From: Chloroflexota bacterium | Lineage (GTDB): Bacteria > Chloroflexota > UBA6077 > JACCZL01 | Assembly: GCA_020845495.1 (NCBI GenBank) | Contig: JADLFM010000145.1 | Coordinates: 1 to 64,000 of the forward strand | DNA: 64,000 nucleotides | Reading direction: 5' to 3' | In this document: positions 1 to 8,334 of the stretch, in pieces | Position numbering within the stretch: the stretch's first letter is position 1 | Layout: each line of letters opens with the position of its first letter | Made by a program: the position numbers and the translations under genes | Notes under the pieces: model-generated | Database searches by the model: none | Told to the model about the DNA's origin: nothing | What the model saw: only the letters and a program-made list of their open reading frames with translations

Positions 1-198
1 CAGGCCATGCCGGCCGCCACGCCCGCCCTGACTCCTCCAACCCCCGAGACGCCGACCTCGCCGCCTCCCACCGTCACCTCTCCGGTCGTGCCTACCCCGA
101 CGACTCCAAAGACCATCGTCGCTGGCCGCCCCACCAAGGATCATCCCTGGAATCGCCGCTTCTTGCCTCATCGACCCGCTCCGCCTGCAGAAAACTGA
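1..198 (+). CDS. 3' end of an unrecognised Pro/Thr-rich protein
   Basis: The frame is open from the window edge to TGA at 196-198, so this is probably the C-terminal part of a gene that begins upstream. An in-frame ATG at 7 exists but has no visible ribosome binding site. Residues 1-40 are low-complexity Pro/Thr/Ser. The last 25 residues are basic and aromatic (KDHPWNRRFLPHRP). A basic tail around HPW is reminiscent of some transposase or HTH-protein tails, but that is only an impression. A cyclase remnant follows in the same frame, directly after the stop. No function is assigned. Confidence 0.35.
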   Translation, partial: QAMPAATPALTPPTPETPTSPPPTVTSPVVPTPTTPKTIVAGRPTKDHPWNRRFLPHRPAPPAEN

Positions 199-399
199 CG
201 GGCACCCGCCCGGCTCTGTGACGAGGCAGCCGCCGGCCAGATCCTGGTGAGTGGGCGCTTCCACGGGATGGTCGAGGAGCTGGTCGAAGCCGAATCAGCC
301 GGCGAGCTGACGCTCAAGGGGTTCCACCGGCCGGTGACGGCCTTCAGCATCACTGGACTCCGAGATGGCGAGCCGGCGGAGGGTGTCGCCACCACCTGA
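199..399 (+). pseudogene. C-terminal remnant of a class III adenylate/guanylate cyclase
   Basis: Directly after the TGA at 196-198 the same frame encodes about 66 residues that read as the end of a class III nucleotide cyclase domain. They include RLCDEAAAGQILVS, then GELTLKGFHRPVTAF and a short tail ending at TGA 397-399. In this family the segment lies after the catalytic core and follows the pattern A..GqIlvS......G...LKG...pv..y. There is no start codon, no metal-binding aspartates and no upstream catalytic half, so it cannot be an active cyclase. It is most likely what is left after deletion or insertion of the upstream sequence. The identification rests on motif recognition, not a search. 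Confidence 0.6.
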
Positions 400-690
400 A
401 GGCGTGTCCGTGGCTGCTTCAGCCCGCTTTTCAAGAGAGCAGAGTGTAGAGGATCACGCAATCATCCTGGAAAATCATCCCATGTGAGAGTGCTCGACCA
501 GAGGCAAACTACGAAGAGATCGACGTGGGCGCACACCCAGGCCCCCTTACACTGGAAGTTTGTACAAGAGCGGGCATGAGGCCCAGGAGCAGCCATCGGG
601 CGGCGCGCCGAGTCGTGGTCCGTCCGCTGCCACGCTCCACGTGACTCGGAGCAGAAGTTCGTCGGTCCAGAGGAGGAGAGCCAGATACCC
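400..690. other. gene-free stretch upstream of the first Tat-exported protein
   Basis: No convincing coding frame was seen on either strand. Open frames on the minus strand lack family-like sequence and ribosome binding sites. A purine-rich AGAGGAGGAGAG run at about 671-682 serves as ribosome binding site for the gene starting at 691. A TACACT at 549-554 could be a -10 element, but no good -35 precedes it. Confidence 0.4.
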
Positions 691-1611
691 ATGACGAATG
701 CTCACGTCCATACCGTCCTGGATGCCCAGGCCGGTCCCCTCGTCTCGCGGCGCCGCATGCTCGGAGTCTCACTCGGCGCGGGTCTCGGACTCGCCGCCGC
801 GGCGTGCATCCACTCATTGCTTATTGCCGACACCGCCCACGCGGACGCCACCGTCGCCGCCCTACCCGCACAAGAAGGGAATTTCACGATGGACATGCAG
901 CGCAATCAGGCAGCCGTCTCGATGCAGGCTGGTGACATTCGGACGGTCTCACCTGCCCTCGAGCGGTACCTGCAAGGGACGCTGTTCGGCGATCTCTGGA
1001 CCCGACCCGACCTGTCGGTGCGGGACCGGAGCATCGTGACGCTCTCAGCCCTGATCACGCGCGATCAGACGATCGAGCTGCCGACGTACGTCAACCTGGC
1101 CCTCGACAACGGCATCACTGCGCGTGAGATCTCCGAGATCATCACGCACCTGGCGTTCTATTCGGGCTGGGCGAACGCCACATCGGCCATCGCCGTCGTC
1201 AAGGAGATCTTCACCCAGCGCGGGATCGGGGCCGATCAGCTTCCCGCCGCCGCACCACAACTCCTTCCGCTTGACCAGGCTTCGGAAGAGCAACGCGCGG
1301 CCCGCGTGCAGCAGGATGTCGGCCCGGTATCCCCGGGGCTCGTGAAGTTCACCGGCGAAACTCTCTTCCGCGACCTGTGGCTGCGCCCTGACCTCGCCCC
1401 TCGGGATCGGAGCCTGGTGACCGTCAGCGCCCTCATCAGCGCCGGACAGGTCGGCCAGATCACGTTCCACCTCAACCGGGCGATGGACAACGGCCTGACG
1501 AAGACGGAAGCATCCGAGGTACTCGCCCACCTGGCGTTCTACGCCGGCTGGCCCAACGCCTTCTCGTCAGTGCCGGTCTTCAAGGATGTCTTCGACAGTC
1601 GGCCGAGCTAA
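691..1611 (+). CDS. Tat-exported tandem carboxymuconolactone decarboxylase-like protein
   Basis: 306 residues. The N-terminus has a twin-arginine signal (SRRRMLGVSLGAG) followed by a hydrophobic, Ala-rich stretch ending near TAHADA, so export of a folded protein is predicted. Two CMD-family (AhpD-like fold) domains follow, at about residues 80-175 and 200-300. Each has the recurring motif EI.E...HLAFY.GW.NA (EIITHLAFYSGWANA and EVLAHLAFYAGWPNA). The CxxC redox pair of AhpD is absent, so a peroxidase role is unlikely; the family also includes decarboxylases and uncharacterised proteins. The next gene is a Tat-exported cupin, and CMD and cupin genes commonly sit with aldo/keto reductases and flavodoxins, relatives of which appear at 10.7-13 kb. 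Substrate unknown. The ATG at 691 has a purine-rich site about 10 bases upstream. Confidence 0.8.
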   Translation: MTNAHVHTVLDAQAGPLVSRRRMLGVSLGAGLGLAAAACIHSLLIADTAHADATVAALPAQEGNFTMDMQRNQAAVSMQAGDIRTVSPALERYLQGTLFGDLWTRPDLSVRDRSIVTLSALITRDQTIELPTYVNLALDNGITAREISEIITHLAFYSGWANATSAIAVVKEIFTQRGIGADQLPAAAPQLLPLDQASEEQRAARVQQDVGPVSPGLVKFTGETLFRDLWLRPDLAPRDRSLVTVSALISAGQVGQITFHLNRAMDNGLTKTEASEVLAHLAFYAGWPNAFSSVPVFKDVFDSRPS

Positions 1612-1701
1612 CGCCCGACACCGCCGCCCACGTCGGCGCGCCGTGCCGCCGACATCCTGATCTCGCCTCGAAGACACGACTTATCGACAGGGAGCCACCG
1701 C

Positions 1702-2259
1702 GTGCCGGAAGACGGCTACAGCGAACGCGCACGTTGTCATCACGCTCACGTCACCCGTCGACAGGCGCTCCTGGCAGGAGCAAGCCTGGCGACGCTCCCG
1801 CTGCTGGCCGGTCTGGCCCCGGTCGCGTACGCCCAACGAACAGAGGAGATCGTCATCATGAGCATGGAAGTCTGGCCGAACGGCTCGCGTCCATCGACCA
1901 GGGGTGCAGTTGCGAACTTCACCGGTTCCGCCGTCGTGTCCCCCTTGTACGCTCCGAACGAGAGCACGACCTCGTCGGGGGGCCTGGTCACATTCGAGCC
2001 GGGTGCACGCTCGGTGTGGCACACCCACCCGGGCGGCCAGATCCTGATCGTGACCGCCGGGACGGGCTGGGTGCAGGAAGAGGGCGGCCAGAAGATCGAG
2101 ATCAAGCCGGGCGACGTCATCTGGACGCCGCCCGGCGTAAAGCACTGGCACGGGGCCTCCGCGACCAACGGCATGAGCCACATCGCGATCACCAACGCGG
2201 TGGACGGCCGGGCCGTCGATTGGCTGGAGCAAGTGAGCGACGAGCAGTACCTGGGCTGA
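1702..2259 (+). CDS. Tat-exported cupin-domain protein
   Basis: 185 residues from a GTG with GGAG at 1691-1694. The N-terminus carries a twin-arginine signal ([13 protein letters not shown]) and a likely cleavage site after VAYA. The mature part is a single small cupin barrel. The two cupin motifs are visible: [11 protein letters not shown]...G..QEEGG, which supplies the first His pair and Glu-type ligands, and [16 protein letters not shown], which supplies the last His. It is therefore a probable metal-binding beta-barrel outside the membrane. It follows the CMD protein by 90 bases and is probably co-transcribed with it. Small exported cupins of this type are seen next to CMD proteins and quinone- or aldehyde-reducing enzymes, but the substrate cannot be read from the sequence. 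Confidence 0.8.
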   Translation: MPEDGYSERARCHHAHVTRRQALLAGASLATLPLLAGLAPVAYAQRTEEIVIMSMEVWPNGSRPSTRGAVANFTGSAVVSPLYAPNESTTSSGGLVTFEPGARSVWHTHPGGQILIVTAGTGWVQEEGGQKIEIKPGDVIWTPPGVKHWHGASATNGMSHIAITNAVDGRAVDWLEQVSDEQYLG

Positions 2260-2272
2260 CGCTGACCTTCCT

Positions 2273-2311
2273 CTTATCCGAGTCTGGGCCGGGACTTATC
2301 GGCGGCTTAGC
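2273..2311 (+). promoter_or_regulatory. 11-bp-phased direct repeats, candidate response-regulator binding array
   Basis: CTTATC at 2273-2278 and 2295-2300 and CTTAGC at 2306-2311 are spaced by exactly 22 and 11 bases. The intermediate phase position (2284-2289) reads CTGGGC. OmpR/PhoB-type regulators bind head-to-tail repeats with 11-bp periodicity. The array lies 70-105 bases upstream of the start of just such a regulator, so autoregulation is a reasonable inference. Binding itself is not shown. Confidence 0.4.
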
Positions 2312-2313
2312 TG

Positions 2314-2335
2314 ATGGCCGTACCGTTACGGCCAT
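2314..2335. repeat. perfect inverted repeat upstream of the response regulator
   Basis: ATGGCCGTA and TACGGCCAT form 9-bp arms around the tetraloop CCGT. It lies between the cupin stop (2259) and the regulator start (2378). It could be a weak terminator for the cupin transcript, a leader hairpin, or a dimer operator. No T-run follows it. Confidence 0.5.
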
Positions 2336-2377
2336 GAGATCGGCGCCGCGCGCTTCCTTGTGACCGAGGAGGGACGC

Positions 2378-3070
2378 TTGAACGAGCATGTGCTGGTCGT
2401 CGATGACGACCCGGAGATCCGCGACTCCTTGCGGCGTGGCCTGAGCGTCGAGGGGTACGCCGTCTCGCTGGCAGGCGACGGGGCGGAGGCGCTCGCCACG
2501 GCCCGTGACCGCGCGCCGGACCTCGTCGTCCTGGACGTGATGATGCCGAAGCTGGATGGCCTGGAAGTCTGCCGGCGGCTCCGGATGGCCGAAGACACGC
2601 TGCCGATCGTCCTGCTCACGGCCCGCGACGCCGTGGCGGACCGGGTCACCGGGCTCGACGCCGGGGCTGACGACTACCTGGTCAAGCCGTTCGCGATCGA
2701 GGAGCTGCTGGCGCGGGTCCGGGTCCAGCTTCGGCGCCGCGAGCCGGTGAGGGCGTCGGCGGTCGGCGCCCGCGAGCTGCGCTTCGACGACCTCCGCCTG
2801 GACACGGCCGGCCGGGTGGCGCGGCGGGGCGAACGCCGGATCGCGCTCACGACGACCGAGTACGAGTTGTTGCGGCTGTTCATGCAGCACCCGCGCGAAG
2901 TCCTCCCCCGCGAGCGGATCTTCGAGCGGGTCTGGGGCTACGACTTCGATGGCGAGTCGAAGGTCATCGAAGTGTACGTCAGCTACCTGCGCGAGAAGCT
3001 CGAAGCCGGCGGCGAGCCCCGCCTGATCCATACTATCCGAGGCGCCGGTTACGTCCTGCGCACCCCGTAG
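2378..3070 (+). CDS. OmpR/PhoB-family response regulator
   Basis: 230 residues. The receiver domain spans residues 1-115, with the acidic pocket Asp9-Asp11, phospho-acceptor Asp53 in LDVMMP, Thr81 and Lys103 (VKPF). A winged-helix DNA-binding domain spans about 135-228 and ends in the typical IRGAGYVL. I chose TTG at 2378 over GTG at 2360 because GAGGAGGG (2366-2373) is placed correctly for TTG and would lie inside the coding sequence of the longer form. It pairs with the kinase at 3113, only 42 bases downstream, in one operon. The phased repeats at 2273-2311 suggest that it regulates itself. Overall it resembles MprA/TcrA-like regulators that act with membrane-stress kinases. The downstream HtrA protease fits an envelope-stress role, but that is inferred from context. 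Confidence 0.9.
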   Translation: MNEHVLVVDDDPEIRDSLRRGLSVEGYAVSLAGDGAEALATARDRAPDLVVLDVMMPKLDGLEVCRRLRMAEDTLPIVLLTARDAVADRVTGLDAGADDYLVKPFAIEELLARVRVQLRRREPVRASAVGARELRFDDLRLDTAGRVARRGERRIALTTTEYELLRLFMQHPREVLPRERIFERVWGYDFDGESKVIEVYVSYLREKLEAGGEPRLIHTIRGAGYVLRTP

Positions 3071-3112
3071 CGTGGAGCGTGAGATTCGCTCCTCAGTCAT
3101 TGAGTCTTGACG

Positions 3113-4573
3113 ATGTCGATCCGCCTCCGCCTCACCCTCTGGTACACGGCGCTCCTGTTCCTCGTCCTGGCCGGGTTCGCCCTGCTGGTGTACGTCGTGG
3201 TGGGGCAGCAGCTTGCACACCAGCTCAACTACGACGTCCGCCTGCGGGCTCTCCAGGCGTCGCGGACGCTGCGCGCCGTCTCGGGCGGCTACTCCTACCG
3301 CACCGTGACGCCGCTCGACCTGCCGGCGGCGCTCCCGCAGACAGGAGAGGGCCCGTACGCCCAGATCGTCGGCCCGCGCGGCGACGTGCTGGCCACCTCG
3401 CGTAGCATGACCGAGCCGATGCCGGTGCGACCGGACACCTTGCGCGAGGCACTGGCCGGCCGCGAGGTCCACGACACCGTGACCGTCGACGACGAACGGC
3501 TCGAAATGTACAGCGCGCCGCTCCTGCTCGACGGCGAGGCCGTCGGCGTGCTCCAGGTCGCGGTGCCGCGCGCGCCGATGGAGGAGAACCACGCCCAGCT
3601 CGGCCTGGTGCTGGTCGGCGTCGTCGTCGGGACGGCAACCGTCGCGGCCGGCCTCGGCTGGCTGCTCGCGACGTTGGCGATGCGGCCGGTCGACCGGATG
3701 ACGCGGACGGCCCAGGTGATCGGCGGCTCGGCCGACCTGTCGCGGCGGCTGCCTGAGCCGGCCCGGCGCGACGAGCTGGGCCGGTTGGCCCGGACCTTCA
3801 ACGAGATGCTGGGCCAGCTCGACGAGGCGATCGGCACCCAGCGCCGCTTCCTGGCCGACGCCTCCCACGAGCTGCGCACGCCAATCGCCGCCATTCGGAC
3901 GAACGCCCAGGCGCTGCTGCGGGGCGCCGACGCCGACCCGTCCGAGCGCGAGCTCGCCTTGCGGTCGGTCTCCCGCGAGGCCGACCGGATGAGCCGACTG
4001 CTCGCCGATCTGCTGGCCCTCGCTCGCGCCGACGCCGGCCAGCCCCTTGCGCACGAGCGGCTGGCGCTCGACGCCATCCTCCTGGATGTGTACCAGCAGC
4101 AGCGCCCGCTGGCCGGCGAGGTCCGGCTGCGGATCGGCGAGCTCGAGCAGGTCGAGGTGCGCGGCGATCCGGACCGCCTGAAGCAGCTCGCGCTGAACCT
4201 CGTCGACAACGCGCTGCGCTACACCGCGCCGGCCGGCACCGTCACCCTGGACATCGTCAGGCGTGGAGGCGAGGCGCACTTCCGTGTTCGGGACACCGGC
4301 GTCGGCATCGCGGCCGAGCACCTGCCCCGAATCTTCGACCGCTTCTACCGGGTCGATCGCAGCCGAGCCCGCCAGGGGGGTGGGACCGGCCTGGGCCTGG
4401 CGATCAGCCGCTGGATCGCCGAGGCCCACGGGGGCCGTATCGAGGTGGAGAGCGCGCCGGGCGTCGGCTCGACGTTCGCCGTCGTGCTGCCGGCCCTCCC
4501 GAGCGACTCGATCATCGTCCCGAACTGGGCAGACACCGCCGTGGCGCCGACCATCCCGGCCGCGGGGTTCTAA
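3113..4573 (+). CDS. membrane sensor histidine kinase
   Basis: 486 residues from ATG 3113 (an in-frame TTG at 3107 is an alternative). The order of parts is: TM1 at about 8-32, an extracytoplasmic sensor region of about 125 residues with no recognised domain, and TM2 at about 163-188. A HAMP domain (RPVDRMTRTAQVIGG..DLSRRLP) follows, then HisKA with the phosphorylated His252 in DASHELRTPI. The HATPase_c domain has N box NLVDNALRYT, G1 DTGVGI and G2 GGTGLGLAISR. All catalytic motifs are intact, so an active kinase is expected. It partners the regulator just upstream. The C-terminal 20 residues after the ATPase domain have no family match. The signal sensed is unknown; the neighbouring HtrA protease suggests envelope stress. 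Confidence 0.92.
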   Translation: MSIRLRLTLWYTALLFLVLAGFALLVYVVVGQQLAHQLNYDVRLRALQASRTLRAVSGGYSYRTVTPLDLPAALPQTGEGPYAQIVGPRGDVLATSRSMTEPMPVRPDTLREALAGREVHDTVTVDDERLEMYSAPLLLDGEAVGVLQVAVPRAPMEENHAQLGLVLVGVVVGTATVAAGLGWLLATLAMRPVDRMTRTAQVIGGSADLSRRLPEPARRDELGRLARTFNEMLGQLDEAIGTQRRFLADASHELRTPIAAIRTNAQALLRGADADPSERELALRSVSREADRMSRLLADLLALARADAGQPLAHERLALDAILLDVYQQQRPLAGEVRLRIGELEQVEVRGDPDRLKQLALNLVDNALRYTAPAGTVTLDIVRRGGEAHFRVRDTGVGIAAEHLPRIFDRFYRVDRSRARQGGGTGLGLAISRWIAEAHGGRIEVESAPGVGSTFAVVLPALPSDSIIVPNWADTAVAPTIPAAGF

Positions 4574-4799
4574 TCCCCGTCTAAACGACGGCTCATCTGG
4601 CCCTGATGGGCCTCCCGTACCTTCTAGATAGGCACGGGATGGGAGTCGTCGGCCGGGGCAGCCAGCATCCGCACGGCGGTCCTCTCGACTGGCGGCCACC
4701 GACGCCTCCCACTTCCGTCGCCCGCGCGGCCCGGACACGCAACGCGCGGTCGATATGCCGTGGCTGCTGCGTCGCCTTCCGCTTTGGACGGAGGTTCAG

Positions 4800-6059
4800 A
4801 TGTACCCCTTCAGACTCGATCAGTCGCCTCGGGAGCCGGCCACTGCCGGCCCACCCGAGCAGGCATCTGCGACGACAAGCGAGCACGCCAACGCTCCGAC
4901 CCCGACAGCCCCGGTGCGTGGTCGCGGCCGACGCGCGAGCACGGCGGTGCTGCTCTCGCTGGCCCTGCTCGGGGGCGCCGTCGGCGGCGGCGCGGTCGGC
5001 GCGTCGGCTGCGTCCCGCTGGGCTACCCCCCAGCCCGTGACCGCCGCTGTCGTCCAGGCCCGGCCGGTCTCCGTGAACGCCCAGCTCGGCCCACAGAGTG
5101 TCGCCGGCGCCGTCTATCAGGCGACCGGCCCGGCGGTGGTGCAGGTCGTCGTCTCGGGGCGGCAGGCGGCAGGGACGCCGAGTAGGGGTGGCAGCGGATC
5201 GGGCGTCGTCGTGGATGCGCGCGGGCTGATCCTGACGAATAACCACGTCGTGGAGGGCGCGCGGGCGATCAGCGTCCGCTTCAACAGCGGGGCGACGCGC
5301 GAGGCGACCGTCCTCGGCACGGATCGTGGCAACGACCTGGCGCTCTTGAGGGTCGATCTGCCGGCCGACGTGCCGGTCGCCCCGCTCGGCGACTCGGACG
5401 CGGTCCAGCCGGGCGACGTCGCCATCGCGATCGGCAGCCCGTTCGGCCTCGACAAGACCGTGACCCAGGGCATCATCAGCGCCGTCAATCGGAGCTGGGC
5501 GCCGGGCGACGGCCGGGCCCGTCAGGGGCTGCTCCAGACGGACGCCCCGATCAACCCGGGCAACTCTGGCGGCCCGCTGCTGAACGCCAGCGGCGAGGTC
5601 ATCGGGATCACCAGCATGATTGAGAGCCCGATCCGGGGCTCGGTCGGCGTCGGCTTCGCGATCCCGGTCAACACGGCGAAGCGCCTGCTGCCCCAGCTCG
5701 AAGCCGGCGCCAGGCTGGAGCCGGTCTGGCTCGGGATCGCCGGCCAGCCGCTCGACGCGACGATCGCCCGTGACCATGGCCTCGCGGTCCAGGAGGGCAT
5801 CCTGATCGCGAGCGTCGTCCCAGATAGCCCGGCCGCCCAGGCCGGCCTGCGTGGCGGGCAGGGCGAGAACGAGCGCATCCCGCGCGGCGGCGATGTCCTC
5901 GTGGCCGTGGACGGGAGCCCGGTCAAGGACATGCCCGGCCTGGCGGCCCAGCTCACCGGCAAGAGCCCCGGCGATGCGACCCAACTGACCATTGTCCGCG
6001 ACGGGCGCGAGCAGCAGATGCGCGTGTCGCTCCAGGCCTGGCCTCGCGACTCTCGCTAG
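4800..6059 (+). CDS. HtrA/DegP-type membrane-anchored serine protease with PDZ domain
   Basis: 419 residues. ATG 4800 is preferred to ATG 4755 because GGAGG at 4790-4794 sits 5 bases before it. A Pro/Ala/Thr-rich cytoplasmic leader (1-45) and one membrane segment (about 48-71) anchor the protein, with the protease outside. The chymotrypsin-fold triad is His149 (LTNNHVVEGA), Asp179 (GNDLALLRVD) and Ser256 (NPGNSGGPLLN). One PDZ domain spans about 310-415 (GILIASVVPDSPAAQAGL...GGDVLVAVDG). Such proteases degrade or refold damaged exported proteins. The gene lies about 225 bases after the kinase and before the MoxR operon, which suggests a shared envelope-maintenance role. TAGATA at 4625-4630 may be a -10 element, but its -35 is poor. 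Confidence 0.92.
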   Translation: MYPFRLDQSPREPATAGPPEQASATTSEHANAPTPTAPVRGRGRRASTAVLLSLALLGGAVGGGAVGASAASRWATPQPVTAAVVQARPVSVNAQLGPQSVAGAVYQATGPAVVQVVVSGRQAAGTPSRGGSGSGVVVDARGLILTNNHVVEGARAISVRFNSGATREATVLGTDRGNDLALLRVDLPADVPVAPLGDSDAVQPGDVAIAIGSPFGLDKTVTQGIISAVNRSWAPGDGRARQGLLQTDAPINPGNSGGPLLNASGEVIGITSMIESPIRGSVGVGFAIPVNTAKRLLPQLEAGARLEPVWLGIAGQPLDATIARDHGLAVQEGILIASVVPDSPAAQAGLRGGQGENERIPRGGDVLVAVDGSPVKDMPGLAAQLTGKSPGDATQLTIVRDGREQQMRVSLQAWPRDSR

Positions 6060-6155
6060 CTGCTATCGACACGCCTACTTCGTGAGTGGCCTCACGAGCC
6101 GCCGGGTTCGCCCCGCCACCCACCACTCCCCTCGACTCCCCGATCAGGAGGAACC

Positions 6156-7211
6156 GTGATCGTTCAGCATCCGCTCGCAACCAACGGCCACAGCACGTCG
6201 GAGCCGCCCCATCAGGCGGAGCGCCGCCACCAGACGTCGAGCATCGCCGAGCACGTCCTCTTCGAGGTCAAGCGCCTGATTGTCGGGCAGGACCACCTCC
6301 TGGAGCGGCTGCTCGTCGCCCTGCTCGCGCGCGGCCACGTCCTGCTGGAGGGCGTGCCGGGCCTGGCGAAGACGGCCACCATCAAGGCGCTCGCCCAGGT
6401 CGTCGGCGGCAGCTTCGGTCGGGTCCAGTTCACGCCGGACCTCGTGCCGTCCGACCTCATCGGGACGCGCATCTACAACGGCCGCTCCGGCGAGCTCACC
6501 ACCGAGCTCGGCCCGATCTTCGTCAACCTGCTCCTGGCCGACGAGATCAACCGAGCCCCCGCCAAGGTCCAGTCGGCCCTGCTGGAGGTGATGCAGGAAC
6601 GACAGGTCACGATCGGCAAGCAGTCGTACGCGGTGCCGAGCCCGTTCCTGGTGATGGCGACCCAGAACCCGATCGAGTCGGACGGCACCTACCCGCTGCC
6701 CGAGGCGCAGCTCGACCGCTTCATGTTCAAGGTGCTGGTCGACTACCCCGGCTACGACGACGAGCTCGTCGTCGTGGAGCGGATGATCGGCGGGCCGATC
6801 GAGTTGCGGACCTGGCTCTCGCCGGAGCGGCTGTCCGCGCTCCAGGAGGAGACTGCACGCGTGTACGTCGATCCGCGCGTGATCGCCTACGCGGCGACCC
6901 TGGTCACGGCCACCCGCGCGCCGGGCGAGCACGGCCTCGCGGCGCTGGCGCCGTCCATCCAGTTCGGCGGAAGCCCGCGCGCCTCAATCAACCTGATCCT
7001 GGGCGCCCAGGCACTGGCTCTGCTGCGCGGGCGGCAGTACGCCCTCCCGAAGGACGTCGCGGACCTGTTCCCGGACGTCCTGCGCCATCGGCTCGTCCTC
7101 AGCTACGAGGGCATCTCGACAGGCGTGACACCGGAGTCGGTGATCGCAGCGATCCTGGACCGGTACCCGCCGCCGCGCATCGACCTGGGGGACCGTCATG
7201 CAGCGGGCTGA
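6156..7211 (+). CDS. MoxR-family AAA+ ATPase
   Basis: 351 residues from GTG 6156 with a strong AGGAGG at 6147-6152. The first 30 residues are a non-conserved, His/Gln-rich leader. An AAA_3 domain follows with Walker A GVPGLAKT (66-73) and Walker B LLLADEINRAP (about 124-134), sensor motif MATQNPIE, arginine-finger region PLPEAQLDRFMFK, and the C-terminal AAA lid. MoxR proteins act as chaperone-like ATPases with VWA-domain partners. The DUF58 gene overlaps it by 14 bases and a VWA gene follows, which is the canonical MoxR-DUF58-BatA arrangement. This points to assembly or metal insertion of a membrane or exported complex; the client is unknown. Confidence 0.93.
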   Translation: MIVQHPLATNGHSTSEPPHQAERRHQTSSIAEHVLFEVKRLIVGQDHLLERLLVALLARGHVLLEGVPGLAKTATIKALAQVVGGSFGRVQFTPDLVPSDLIGTRIYNGRSGELTTELGPIFVNLLLADEINRAPAKVQSALLEVMQERQVTIGKQSYAVPSPFLVMATQNPIESDGTYPLPEAQLDRFMFKVLVDYPGYDDELVVVERMIGGPIELRTWLSPERLSALQEETARVYVDPRVIAYAATLVTATRAPGEHGLAALAPSIQFGGSPRASINLILGAQALALLRGRQYALPKDVADLFPDVLRHRLVLSYEGISTGVTPESVIAAILDRYPPPRIDLGDRHAAG

Positions 7212-8286
7212 CGTCATAGGCCGGACGTCCGACGTCGAGCGGAACGATCGGGCGCTGGCGGCGCGATTGGCCCGTCCGCTGCGCGGCTTGCTGCCAGGCG
7301 CCTGGCTCGACTGGGCCCGTGAGGCATGGCAGCGCGATGGAGATCAAACGGTAGCTCCCGCAGCCGTGCCGGAGGCGCCCGAGGGACTGCTCCGTCGGCT
7401 CCAGTGGACGATCCTGCGTCCTCTGGCGTCGCGGCTCGGCGGCGACGAGCGCTCGCTGGTGCGCGGCTTCGGCCTGGAGCTGTCGGAGCTGCGCGAGTAC
7501 CAGCCCGGCGACGACATCCGCCACATCGATTGGAACACGACCGCGCGCACGGACCGGCCGTACGTGCGCGAGGCGTACGCCGAGCGGGCGCTGGATGTCT
7601 GGCTCGTGGTGGACGTGAGCCCGTCGGTAACGTGGGGCACAGCGCGCTGCCTCAAGCGAGACCTCGGCGTCGAGCTGGCCGCGGCGGTCGGGCTGCTGCT
7701 CGGGCGACAGGGGAACCGCATCGGCGCCCTGCTGTTCGCCGAGCGACCGCTCGCCCTGGTCCCGCCTGGGACCGGGCGGGCACACCTACTGCGCCTGCTC
7801 ACTTGCCTTCGTGACGAGCCGCGCCGGGACGGCGCTGGCCGGACTGATTTGGCCGCGGGGCTGGCGCAGATTCGGACGTTCGCTCGGCGTCGCTCGCTCA
7901 TCCTGATTGTGTCGGACTTTCTCGTGGCCGACGGCTGGCAGGCGGCCCTCGGGCCGCTGGCCCACCGCCATGAGGTCGTGGCGGTCCGGCTGCGCGACCC
8001 GCGCGAAGCCGAGATCCCGGACGTCGGGCTGCTCGCCCTGGAGGACCCCGAGACCGGCGACCAGATGCTCGTGGACACCGGCGACCGACAGCTGCGCGAG
8101 CAGTTCGCCGAGGCCGCCGCCGCGCAGGACCAGTCAATCCGCGCCGAGCTCGTCCGTCGGGGCGTCGATCAGTTGTTTCTGTCCACGGCGGAAGATCTCG
8201 TGCCGGCGCTCGTGCGCTTCCTCGGCGCCAGGAAGTATCAACGTGGGCGCACCAGCGCCCGGGCCGCGCTACGCCGGGCGGGCTAG
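7198..8286 (+). CDS. DUF58 domain protein (MoxR partner)
   Basis: 362 residues; ATG 7198 lies within the last 14 bases of the MoxR gene, so translational coupling is likely. The DUF58 signature is clear at about residues 90-140: ELREYQPGDDIRHIDWN followed by TARTDRPYVREAYAER. After it comes a VWA-like fold with DVSPSV replacing a full DxSxS MIDAS, so metal binding may be weak. Unlike many DUF58 proteins it shows no clear N-terminal transmembrane pair, which suggests a cytosolic or peripheral protein. Such proteins work with MoxR ATPases. Co-transcription with its neighbours is supported by the 14-base overlap upstream and the 48-base gap to the VWA gene. Confidence 0.88.
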   Translation: MQRADVIGRTSDVERNDRALAARLARPLRGLLPGAWLDWAREAWQRDGDQTVAPAAVPEAPEGLLRRLQWTILRPLASRLGGDERSLVRGFGLELSELREYQPGDDIRHIDWNTTARTDRPYVREAYAERALDVWLVVDVSPSVTWGTARCLKRDLGVELAAAVGLLLGRQGNRIGALLFAERPLALVPPGTGRAHLLRLLTCLRDEPRRDGAGRTDLAAGLAQIRTFARRRSLILIVSDFLVADGWQAALGPLAHRHEVVAVRLRDPREAEIPDVGLLALEDPETGDQMLVDTGDRQLREQFAEAAAAQDQSIRAELVRRGVDQLFLSTAEDLVPALVRFLGARKYQRGRTSARAALRRAG

Positions 8287-8334
8287 CCTGCCCGCCATCG
8301 CTTCCATGCTCCACCTCCCGTTTCGGAGTCTTCC

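Noticed and set aside
2189..4738. An 849-codon open frame on the minus strand opposite the two-component genes
   Set aside because: It is antisense to clear regulator and kinase genes, is Arg/Asp/Gly-rich with no domain or membrane pattern, and reflects the high-GC third-position bias.
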